From: Tsuneonella mangrovi | GTDB lineage: Bacteria > Pseudomonadota > Alphaproteobacteria > Sphingomonadales > Sphingomonadaceae | Direction of reading: 5' to 3' | Length of the DNA: 64,000 bases | Assembly (NCBI RefSeq): GCF_002269345.1 | Contig: NZ_CP022889.1 | Coordinates: forward strand, 2,274,501-2,338,500 | Shown: positions 1 to 7,226 of the stretch, one piece after another | Numbering within the stretch: the stretch's first letter is position 1 | Layout: each line of letters starts with the position of its first letter | Translations under genes and position numbers: made by a program | Notes under the pieces: model-generated | What the model saw: the letters and a program-made list of their open reading frames with translations, nothing else | Told to the model about the DNA's origin: nothing | The model's database searches: none

Positions 1-216
1 GGCGCGGCAACCCCGCCAGCCGGCAGCACCGGCGCGGCAGTCGGCGCGAAAGACACCGTCCACTGCTACGGCGTGAACAGCTGCAAGGGCATGGCCGACT
101 GCAAGACCACGATGAATGAATGCAAGGGCATGAATTCGTGCAAGGGCCACGGCTTTAAGGCGATGGCTGCGGGCGCGTGCCTGACCAAGGGCGGGACCAT
201 CGGCGACATCGGCTGA
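1..216 (+). CDS. bufA2: Bufferin-family precursor peptide BufA2 (3' end, N terminus outside the window)
   Basis: This is the C-terminal 71 residues of a small secreted cysteine-rich peptide, read in the frame that starts at base 1 and stops with TGA at 214-216. After a Gly/Ala/Pro-rich linker come six cysteines (visible residues 22, 28, 34, 41, 47, 60), with [10 protein letters not shown] followed by two further N-x-CKG-type repeats. That pattern and the DUF692 and DUF2063 genes immediately downstream match the BufA2 group of bufferins: ribosomally made, post-translationally modified peptides that are exported and sequester copper. The family knowledge is that the MNIO enzyme BufB, helped by BufC, oxidises cysteines in the precursor. 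Which cysteines are modified here cannot be seen. The signal peptide should lie upstream of the window. Confidence 0.85.
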   Translation, partial: GAATPPAGSTGAAVGAKDTVHCYGVNSCKGMADCKTTMNECKGMNSCKGHGFKAMAAGACLTKGGTIGDIG

Positions 217-262
217 CGGCGCTGCCGTAGCCGCCGGGCGGCCTGCCAGACCTTGCCCCCGA

Positions 263-287
263 GGGCGGGCCGCCCACTGCCCTTTTT
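263..287 (+). terminator. Possible weak hairpin/attenuator between bufA2 and bufB
   Basis: The 86-bp bufA2-bufB gap contains the arms GGGCG (263-267) and CGCCC (271-275) around a 3-nt loop, with a run of five T at 283-287 a few bases further on. The stem is short and the T run is not adjacent, so it is at best a partial terminator. It would fit a layout in which the peptide is made in excess over its modifying enzymes. Confidence 0.25.
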
Positions 288-302
288 GCACGGTACGCCT
301 CG

Positions 303-1139
303 ATGACCGCTAGCACTCAATCATTCACAGGCTTCGGCCTCGGCCTGCGCCGCCCGCATTACGCTGAGTTCATGGCAGGCGAAGTGGCGGTCGATTTCGT
401 AGAGATCATTTCGGAAAACTACATGGTCGATGGCGGCCGCCCGCTCGCGACGCTCGACGCGGTGCGGGCGCACTATCCGGTGGCGATGCACGGCGTTTCG
501 CTGGGCATCGGCAGGGCCGACGGGCTCGACCGCGATTACCTCATGCGGCTACGCGCGCTGGCCGACCGGATCGAGCCGCTGTTCGTCTCCGACCACCTGT
601 GCTGGACCGGGATCGACGCGCATTCTTCGCACGACCTGCTGCCGATGCCTTACACCCGCGAAGCGCTCGACCTGGTGTGCGGCAATATCGGTCAGGCGCA
701 GGATGCGCTCGGGCGCGCGATGCTGTTCGAGAACCCGTCGAGCTATCTCGCCTTTCCCGAAGACGAGATGGCCGAGCACGAATTTCTCGCCGAGATGGCG
801 CGGCGGACCGGGTGCTTCCTGTTGCTCGACGTCAACAACGTGTTCGTCAACGCGCACAACCACGGGTTCGACGCGGGCGAATACCTCGCCGGGCTTCCGA
901 TCGATCGAGTGCGCCAGATGCACCTGGCCGGGCACACCCCGGGCGAGATCCTGATCGACACGCACGACCGCGCGGTGTGCGACGGGGTATGGGCGCTCTA
1001 TGCACGGGCGGTCGCCCGTTTCGGTCATGCGACAACGATGATCGAGCGCGACGACGCCATTCCCCCGCTGAGCGACCTGCTCGCCGAGCTCGACACGGCC
1101 CGCCGGGTCGCTGCCGATGTAGAGCGGCGCGCAGCATGA
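303..1139 (+). CDS. bufB: DUF692 multinuclear non-heme iron oxidase (MNIO), bufferin-modifying enzyme BufB
   Basis: The 278-residue protein is a full-length DUF692/MNIO enzyme with a TIM-barrel fold. Family landmarks are visible in order: FVEIISENYM (Glu34, Asn39), MHGVSLGIG (His63), VSDHLCW (Asp97, His98), FENPSSYL, LLLDVNNVFVN, QMHLAGH and ERDDAIPP. These acidic, His and Asn residues bind the two or three irons in characterised members. The enzyme is expected to act in the cytoplasm on precursor cysteines before export of the peptide. It starts 86 bp after bufA2 and its TGA overlaps the ATG of bufC in an ATGA junction, so the two are probably translationally coupled. No strong ribosome-binding site is seen before the ATG at 303. 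Substrate assignment rests on the adjacent precursor. Confidence 0.92.
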   Translation: MTASTQSFTGFGLGLRRPHYAEFMAGEVAVDFVEIISENYMVDGGRPLATLDAVRAHYPVAMHGVSLGIGRADGLDRDYLMRLRALADRIEPLFVSDHLCWTGIDAHSSHDLLPMPYTREALDLVCGNIGQAQDALGRAMLFENPSSYLAFPEDEMAEHEFLAEMARRTGCFLLLDVNNVFVNAHNHGFDAGEYLAGLPIDRVRQMHLAGHTPGEILIDTHDRAVCDGVWALYARAVARFGHATTMIERDDAIPPLSDLLAELDTARRVAADVERRAA

Positions 1140-1906
1140 CGCTCGCCGCCACTCAGCGTGCGTTCATGGCGCAGGTGCTCGATGAAGACGCGCCGCTGCC
1201 GCGCAGCTGGAGCGACCATGCGCGGGCCGGGATGGCGATCTACCGCAACGCCTATCGCGCCCGGTTGATCGACGCGCTTGCCGAGACATTTCCCGCGACC
1301 CGCCACTGGGTGGGAATCGAAGCGTTCGAACGTGCAGCGGCGCATCACGCGATCATCCATCCGCCCGGTGGCTGGACGCTCGATAGTGCTGGCTCCGGGT
1401 TCGACGAGACGCTGGCACAGTTGTTTGCGGGCGATCCCGAAGTGGGGGAACTCGCGTGGCTCGAATGGCGGATGCACATGGCCTTCGTCGCGCGCGATGC
1501 AGTGCCGCTCGACCGGAAAGGTTTTGCGGCGTTGCTGTCGGCGCAAGGCGATGCAATGGACCTGCGCCTGACCCCTATGCCGGGGCTCGCCGTGCGGCGG
1601 GTGGTCGCGGATATCCCCGCAATCTGGCGCTCCGCGAAGGCCGGGGAGGCGCCGGCAGGCGAAGTGCCGATGTTAGCCGAACCGGGCGGGCTGGTGGTGT
1701 GGCGCGACGGGTTCCAGCCGGTGTTTCGCGCCACCAGCGCACTCGAAGCTGACTGCCTTGCTCACCTGCGCGACGGGGCGACGTTCGGTGCGATCTGTTC
1801 CCTTGTGGCCGTCGCGCTCGATGACGAAGCACGCGCAGCCGAACAGGCCGGCGCGATGCTGGCCCGCTGGATCGACGACGGAATGCTCGCGGCCCCGGTA
1901 GGCTAA
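1136..1906 (+). CDS. bufC: DUF2063 protein BufC, partner of the MNIO enzyme
   Basis: The 256-residue protein starts MTLAATQRAFMAQVL, with its ATG inside the bufB stop codon. The N-terminal half has the DUF2063 signature, including WSDHARAGMAIYRNAYRARL and AETFPATRHWVG. The domain was once annotated as putative DNA-binding and is now regarded as the partner that holds the precursor for the MNIO enzyme. The C-terminal half is the usual winged-helix-like tail with a cluster of hydrophobic and acidic residues. Longer upstream extensions of this reading frame are antisense-type noise inside bufB. The gene ends 10 bp before the convergent typA stop. I see no DoxX-type bufD downstream, which some bufferin operons carry. 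Confidence 0.9.
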   Translation: MTLAATQRAFMAQVLDEDAPLPRSWSDHARAGMAIYRNAYRARLIDALAETFPATRHWVGIEAFERAAAHHAIIHPPGGWTLDSAGSGFDETLAQLFAGDPEVGELAWLEWRMHMAFVARDAVPLDRKGFAALLSAQGDAMDLRLTPMPGLAVRRVVADIPAIWRSAKAGEAPAGEVPMLAEPGGLVVWRDGFQPVFRATSALEADCLAHLRDGATFGAICSLVAVALDDEARAAEQAGAMLARWIDDGMLAAPVG

Positions 1907-1916
1907 CGAGCACCAA

Positions 1917-3734
1917 TCATGCGGCTTCCTTGCGCTTCGCCTTCTTGCGCTCGTGCGGGTCGAGGATCGCCTTGCGCAGGCGGATCGACTTCGGCGTCAC
2001 CTCGACCATTTCGTCGTCGTCGATGTAAGCTATCGACTGTTCGAGCGTCATCACCGTCGGCGGGGTGAGGCGGATGGCGTCGTCCTTGCCGGTCGAACGG
2101 AAGTTCGTCAGCTGCTTGGACTTGAGCGGGTTGACCTCGAGGTCTTCGGGCTTGGCGTTTTCGCCGATGATCATCCCTTCGTAGACCTTCGCCTGAGGGC
2201 CGAGGAAGAGCACGCCGCGTTCCTCCAGCGCGTTGAGCGCGTAGCCCACCGCATCGCCGGTGGCATTGGAGATCAGCACGCCGTTGGGCCGCCCTTCGAT
2301 CGCGCCCTTGTGGGGGCCGTATTTCTCGAACAGGCGGTTCATGATTCCGGTGCCGCGCGTGTCGGACAGGAATTCGCCGTGGTAGCCGATCAGCCCGCGG
2401 CTGGGGGCGGAGAACGTGATGCGGGTCTTGCCCGCGCCGCTCGGGCGCATTTCGGTCAGCTCGGCCTTGCGGCGCTGCATCTTCTCGACAACCGTTCCCG
2501 AGAACTCGTCGTCGACATCGATCACGACCTGCTCGTACGGCTCCATCCGCTGGCCGTCTTCCTCGCGGAAGAGCACGCGGGGGCGCGAAATGCCCAGCTC
2601 GAAGCCTTCGCGGCGCATCGTTTCGATCAGCACGCCCAGCTGCAGTTCGCCGCGCCCGGCGACTTCGAAGCTGTCCTTGTCGTGCGCTTCGGTTACCCGG
2701 ATGGCGACGTTGGTTTCGGCTTCACGCATCAGGCGGTCGCGGATCATCCGGCTGGTGACCTTGTCGCCCTCGCGCCCGGCGAGCGGACTGTCGTTGACCG
2801 CAAAGCGCATCGACAGCGTCGGCGGGTCGATCGGCTGCGCCGCGATCGGGTCGGTCACTTCCGGCGAAGCGATGGTGTTGGAAACCGTCGCCTTTTCGAG
2901 GCCCGCGAGCGCGATGATGTCGCCTGCCTTGGCACTTTCGACCGGCACTCGCTCAAGCCCGCGAAAGCTCATCAGCTTGGTCGCACGCCCCGTCTCGATC
3001 ACATTGCCCTCAGCGTCGAGCGCGCGGATCGGATCGTTGATCTTGAGTTTGCCCGACTGGACTCGCCCGGTGAGCACGCGGCCCATGAAGCTGTCGCGAT
3101 CGAGCAGGGTGGCAAGGAAGCTGAACGGCGCGTCTTCGTCGAGGCTGGGCGCAGGCACATGCGCGACGATCCGCTCGAACAGCGGGGTCAGGTCGCCGCT
3201 GCGCGCGTCCTGGTCCTCGCTCGCATAGCCTTCGCGGCCCGAGGCATAGAGCACCGGGAAGTCGAGTTGCTCGTCGTTCGCGTCGAGGTTGACGAACAGG
3301 TCGAAGACTTCGTCGAGAACTTCCTGCGGGCGACCGTCGGGGCGGTCGATCTTGTTGACCACCACGATCGGACGCAGGCCGAGGCCGAGCGCCTTTCCGG
3401 TGACGAACTTGGTCTGCGGCATCGCCCCTTCGGCGCTGTCGACCAGCAGGATCACCCCGTCGACCATGCTGAGGATGCGTTCCACCTCCGCGCCGAAGTC
3501 GGCGTGGCCGGGCGTGTCGATGATGTTGATCCGGGTGCCCTGCCATTCGATCGAGGTCGGCTTGGCAAGGATGGTGATCCCGCGCTCCTTCTCGAGGTCG
3601 CCCGAATCCATCGCGCGTTCTTCCACCCGCTGGTTGTCGCGGAAGGTGCCCGACTGGCGGAAAAGCTGGTCGACAAGGGTGGTCTTGCCATGGTCGACGT
3701 GGGCGATGATCGCCACGTTTCGAAGCGAAGTCAT
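1917..3734 (-). CDS. typA: Ribosome-associated GTPase TypA/BipA
   Basis: The 605-residue protein is a full-length translational GTPase of the TypA/BipA family, which binds ribosomes and supports growth under cold and other stress. The GTPase domain begins at the N terminus: AHVDHGKTTL (G1), then RGITI (G2), DTPGHADFG (G3) and NKIDRPDGRP (G4). EF-Tu-like domain 2, the EF-G-like domains III and V and the TypA-specific C-terminal domain follow, ending in a basic Lys/Arg-rich tail. The length matches the family norm of about 605. It is transcribed alone, convergent with bufC and divergent from the TonB receptor. An unusually long open frame on the opposite strand is a GC-bias shadow. Confidence 0.97.
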   Translation of the reverse strand: MTSLRNVAIIAHVDHGKTTLVDQLFRQSGTFRDNQRVEERAMDSGDLEKERGITILAKPTSIEWQGTRINIIDTPGHADFGAEVERILSMVDGVILLVDSAEGAMPQTKFVTGKALGLGLRPIVVVNKIDRPDGRPQEVLDEVFDLFVNLDANDEQLDFPVLYASGREGYASEDQDARSGDLTPLFERIVAHVPAPSLDEDAPFSFLATLLDRDSFMGRVLTGRVQSGKLKINDPIRALDAEGNVIETGRATKLMSFRGLERVPVESAKAGDIIALAGLEKATVSNTIASPEVTDPIAAQPIDPPTLSMRFAVNDSPLAGREGDKVTSRMIRDRLMREAETNVAIRVTEAHDKDSFEVAGRGELQLGVLIETMRREGFELGISRPRVLFREEDGQRMEPYEQVVIDVDDEFSGTVVEKMQRRKAELTEMRPSGAGKTRITFSAPSRGLIGYHGEFLSDTRGTGIMNRLFEKYGPHKGAIEGRPNGVLISNATGDAVGYALNALEERGVLFLGPQAKVYEGMIIGENAKPEDLEVNPLKSKQLTNFRSTGKDDAIRLTPPTVMTLEQSIAYIDDDEMVEVTPKSIRLRKAILDPHERKKAKRKEAA

Positions 3735-3893
3735 AATAGGTTCTCGAAGCTGTCAGATAACGCGGCGTCTATTTCATCGCGTTTGCCGCGCGCCCCTAGC
3801 GGAGCGGGGCGCAGGCGGCAAGGTGCGGGCTGTGTCATACGGGCAACAGACGGTGTGCATTCCAATTTCATATGATACCATCGCTTGAGCGCG

Positions 3894-3905
3894 CACTGTG
3901 CAGTG
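3894..3905. promoter_or_regulatory. Palindrome in the typA-TonB receptor divergent region
   Basis: A short perfect inverted repeat, CACTG-TG-CAGTG, lies about 90 bp before the TonB receptor start, in the 262-bp gap between divergent genes. It could be an operator half of the receptor promoter region. No convincing -35/-10 pair was recognised, and no regulator gene lies nearby. Confidence 0.25.
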
Positions 3906-3996
3906 ATACATCGCCTGTGGGAATGTATGGAGTAAGCATCTCACCTTGCCGGACAATTCGGATGTGTGTGTTGCCAATGAAAGAGGAACCCCGACA

Positions 3997-6651
3997 ATGA
4001 ATTTCATCGCCTCGCCGTTCGCGAGCCGCTGCCGCATCGCCTTGCTGGCCGGAGCTGCCGTCGTCGCTTTCCCGACGATCGCTTCCGCGCAGGACCAGGC
4101 CGACTCGAATTCCGCCAATGCCTCACAGGCGCAGAGCCAGGATGACACGAGCGCAATCGGCAACGAGATCATCGTGACCGCAACCAAGCGCGCGCAGACC
4201 CTGCAGGACGTGCCGGTGGCGGTCTCGGTCACCACCGCCGATACCATCGAGCGCGCGCAGATCCGCGACGTGTCGGATCTTACCAGCGTGGTCCCGTCGC
4301 TTTCGGCGAGCCAGAGCCAGAGCCAGTTCGCGACGACCTATTCGATCCGCGGGTTCGGCACGAGCGGCAACAACATCGGCCTCGAGCCGTCGGTCGCGGT
4401 ATATGTCGACGGGGTCTATCGCAGCCGCGCGATCGCGCAGATCGGCGACTTGCCCGATATCCAGCGCATCGAAGTGCTGCGCGGGCCGCAGTCGGCACTG
4501 TTCGGCAAGAACGCCAGCGCCGGTGTGATCTCGATCGTCACCAAGGCTCCGAGCTTCACCCCCCACGGCAGTGTCGAGGCGAGCTACGGCAACTACAACG
4601 ACGTCGTCGCCAAGGCTTACCTGACCGGGCCGATCAGCGACACCGTCGCAGCCTCGATCGCGGGCGGATACCACCGCCGCGACGGTTACCTGACCAACGC
4701 CTACAACGGCGACGACATGAACAACCGCAACCGCTGGTTCGCCCGCGGTCAGGTGCTGTTCGAGCCGTCGAGCGATTTCAGCTTCCGCCTGATCGCCGAC
4801 TACGACCGGATCGACGAGAAGTGCTGCGGCGTGGTCAACCTGCGCCCGTCGGCCGCGACGCTGGCGATCCAGGCGCTCGGCGGGATGGTCAACGACTATC
4901 GCACTCCGTTCGCCGATGTGGTCTATTCGGACGTGGTCCCGACCAGCAAGGTCGAGAACTGGGGCGTGTCGGGCCAGGCCGACTACACCATGAATTCGCT
5001 CAAGCTGACGAGCATCACCGCCTATCGCCAGTCCAGCCTCAACGCCGACCAGGATGTCGATTTCACCAGCGCCAAGCTGGCGACCGGGGCCAACATCGGC
5101 CAGGCGAAGATCAAGACCTTCACGCAGGAACTGCGCCTTGCGAGTGATTTCGACGGGCCGGTCAACTTCCTGCTCGGCGGTTACTTCTTCGACGAGAACG
5201 TCGATGACCATGACCAGATCGTCTACGGCAGCGACTTCCGCAACTATGTCGACCTGCTGATCCGTGGCCTTACCGCCAATACCCAGAGCGCCGACAGCAT
5301 CGAGGCAACCTTCGGGGCACCGCCCAATACTTTCTGGCAGGCCGGGCAGGGCTTCTTCAACAACATGAAGCAGCATGACCAGGCGTGGTCGGTGTTCGGC
5401 AACGTCGACATCCAGCCGATCGACAACCTCACGCTGACGCTGGGCATCAACTACACCCACGACGCGAAGGACGTGACCACTAACTCCTACAGCACCGACC
5501 TTTTCAGTGCGGTCGACATCCCGGGTGCGATCAGCCAGATCAACGCCTACTACACTGCGTTGACTGTCGGCCAGTACCTGTCGTTGCCTGCCGGTACGCT
5601 GGCGAGCCCGGCGCAGATCGCCTATTTCCAGTCGGTCTCTCCGACCGGATACAACGCTATCGTTCAGGGCGTCAGCGCGCAGACGGCACCGCTGATGGGG
5701 TTCCAGGCGCTGCAGTTCCTGCCGCCGTTCCAGAACATCCCCAACGCAGTGGAAGACGGCAGGACCCGCGACGGCAACGTGAGCTACATCGCGCGCCTCG
5801 CCTACGAGTTCAATCCGCACCTCAATGCCTACATCTCGTATTCTTCGGGCTTCAAGGCATCGAGCTGGAACCTCTCACGCGACAGCCGACCGAGCCCGGC
5901 GGCCTATGCCGCGTTGGTCAATCAGGGGCTGGCGGTAACCAACCTGGTGCCTGGATCGCGCTTCGCCGATCCGGAAATCGCGGAGAACTACGAGCTCGGG
6001 ATCAAGGGCAACTGGGGCCTCGCCTCAGCCAACCTGACGTTCTTCAAGCAGTCGATCCGCAACTTCCAGACCAACACCTTCACCGGCACCGGGTTCATCC
6101 TCGCCAACGCCGGCAAGCAGTCGACCTTCGGTGTCGAGTTCGACGGCATGGCGCGCCCGACGGACGAGTTGACGCTGGAAGTGGCGGTGACCTACCTCGA
6201 CCCGAAGTATGACAGCTTCGTCGCCTCGCCGTTCGGCGACCTTTCGGGCACCGAGATCGGCAACATCTCCAAGTTCGTCGCCAACTTCGGCGCGACCTGG
6301 GACCAGCCGATCGGCGACGATCACCTGATCCTGCGCGGCAACTTCCGCTATGCCGCCCCGGTGCAGGTCGAGCCGGGCCTGCTGGCGTTCATCACCACGA
6401 ACACCAACGGTACCCCGAACTACGATACCGCTCGTGCGGCCGCACGTCCGTTCCGGCGAGAGGACGACGACCTCAACGCGTCGCTAACCTACTCGTTTGC
6501 CAACGGACTGGACCTGATGGTGTGGGGCCGCAACTTGCTCGATCACCGCAGCATCACCGATATCTTCGATTCGGTGGCCCAGTCGCAGTCGATCTCGGGC
6601 TACGTGAACCAGCCGCGGACCTACGGGGTATCGGCGCGCTTCAAGTTCTGA
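3997..6651 (+). CDS. TonB-dependent outer-membrane receptor
   Basis: The 884-residue protein uses the ATG at 3997, preceded by AGAGGA. It opens with a signal peptide (about residues 1-31, ending ASAQD), a low-complexity Ser/Gln stretch and a TonB box-like EIIVTATKR. The plug domain follows (VPVAVSVTTADTIER, YSIRGFGTSGN, VYVDGVYRSR, IEVLRGPQSALFGKNAS). A 22-stranded beta-barrel with sphingomonad-type long loops ends in the aromatic terminus SARFKF. The plug motifs are those of the large sphingomonad TonB receptor group, so uptake of a siderophore, a plant- or polymer-derived compound or another bulky substrate is likely, but nothing nearby names it. It is followed by a good intrinsic terminator, so it is probably monocistronic. 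Confidence 0.93.
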   Translation: MNFIASPFASRCRIALLAGAAVVAFPTIASAQDQADSNSANASQAQSQDDTSAIGNEIIVTATKRAQTLQDVPVAVSVTTADTIERAQIRDVSDLTSVVPSLSASQSQSQFATTYSIRGFGTSGNNIGLEPSVAVYVDGVYRSRAIAQIGDLPDIQRIEVLRGPQSALFGKNASAGVISIVTKAPSFTPHGSVEASYGNYNDVVAKAYLTGPISDTVAASIAGGYHRRDGYLTNAYNGDDMNNRNRWFARGQVLFEPSSDFSFRLIADYDRIDEKCCGVVNLRPSAATLAIQALGGMVNDYRTPFADVVYSDVVPTSKVENWGVSGQADYTMNSLKLTSITAYRQSSLNADQDVDFTSAKLATGANIGQAKIKTFTQELRLASDFDGPVNFLLGGYFFDENVDDHDQIVYGSDFRNYVDLLIRGLTANTQSADSIEATFGAPPNTFWQAGQGFFNNMKQHDQAWSVFGNVDIQPIDNLTLTLGINYTHDAKDVTTNSYSTDLFSAVDIPGAISQINAYYTALTVGQYLSLPAGTLASPAQIAYFQSVSPTGYNAIVQGVSAQTAPLMGFQALQFLPPFQNIPNAVEDGRTRDGNVSYIARLAYEFNPHLNAYISYSSGFKASSWNLSRDSRPSPAAYAALVNQGLAVTNLVPGSRFADPEIAENYELGIKGNWGLASANLTFFKQSIRNFQTNTFTGTGFILANAGKQSTFGVEFDGMARPTDELTLEVAVTYLDPKYDSFVASPFGDLSGTEIGNISKFVANFGATWDQPIGDDHLILRGNFRYAAPVQVEPGLLAFITTNTNGTPNYDTARAAARPFRREDDDLNASLTYSFANGLDLMVWGRNLLDHRSITDIFDSVAQSQSISGYVNQPRTYGVSARFKF

Positions 6652-6680
6652 CGCGACCGAACGCAAATTCGAAACGGGAA

Positions 6681-6707
6681 GGGGCCTCGCATCGCGGGGC
6701 CCTTTTT
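6681..6707 (+). terminator. Intrinsic terminator after the TonB receptor
   Basis: The arms GGGCCTCGC and GCGGGGCCC enclose a three-base loop and are followed directly by TTTTT. The hairpin begins about 30 bp after the receptor stop codon. Confidence 0.75.
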
Positions 6708-6773
6708 CATTGCCTTCGCTATTGGCTTGTGATTCAATGACTTCATCAGTCGTATCGAATTGGGGGATTTGCG

Positions 6774-7226
6774 ATGAACTGGATGATCCTGCCTTTCAAG
6801 CGCTATGCCGAGTTTTCCGGCCGTTCGCGGCGGATGGAATACTGGATGTTCACGCTGCTCAACGTGATTGTGGTAGGCGTGCTGTCGGTGATTGTCTTCG
6901 GCTCCGCCGGAATTGCCAATCTGAGATCGGATGAAGGAAACCCCGGAGCCGTGCTCGGGTTGTTTTTCGGCGGGTTCGGCTTGCTCATCCTGTTCTGGAT
7001 GGTGATTGTCCTGATCCCGTCGATCGCGGTGACCGTGCGGCGCCTGCACGATCGCGATATGAGCGGGTGGTGGTACCTCGGTTTCGCCGTAGGCGGGATG
7101 ATCCCCTACATCGGTTTCCTGATCTCGATCGCCTTCCTGGTGATCATGTTTCTGCCGGGCACTCCCGGTCCGAACCGCTTCGGTCCCGATCCGAAGGGTG
7201 CGACCGACGTGGAAGTGTTTTCCTAA
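6774..7226 (+). CDS. DUF805 family inner-membrane protein
   Basis: The 150-residue protein has the DUF805 layout. A short N-terminal segment (MILPFKRYAEFSGRSRRMEYW) is followed by four predicted membrane helices at about 25-48, 65-88, 98-115 and 118-135. The typical VRRLHDRDMSGWW motif lies between helices 2 and 3. These proteins are found in many bacterial membranes and their role is unknown. The C-terminal tail TPGPNRFGPDPKG is also characteristic. The gene overlaps the convergent ABC permease stop by 4 bp, so the two transcripts must run into each other. Confidence 0.88.
   Translation: MNWMILPFKRYAEFSGRSRRMEYWMFTLLNVIVVGVLSVIVFGSAGIANLRSDEGNPGAVLGLFFGGFGLLILFWMVIVLIPSIAVTVRRLHDRDMSGWWYLGFAVGGMIPYIGFLISIAFLVIMFLPGTPGPNRFGPDPKGATDVEVFS

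Noticed and set aside
1953..3875. A 640-codon open frame on the plus strand, antisense to typA
   Set aside because: It is a GC-bias mirror of the TypA frame. The translation is rich in Arg/His/Asp/Val and shows no domain motif, whereas the minus-strand frame is a clear TypA.
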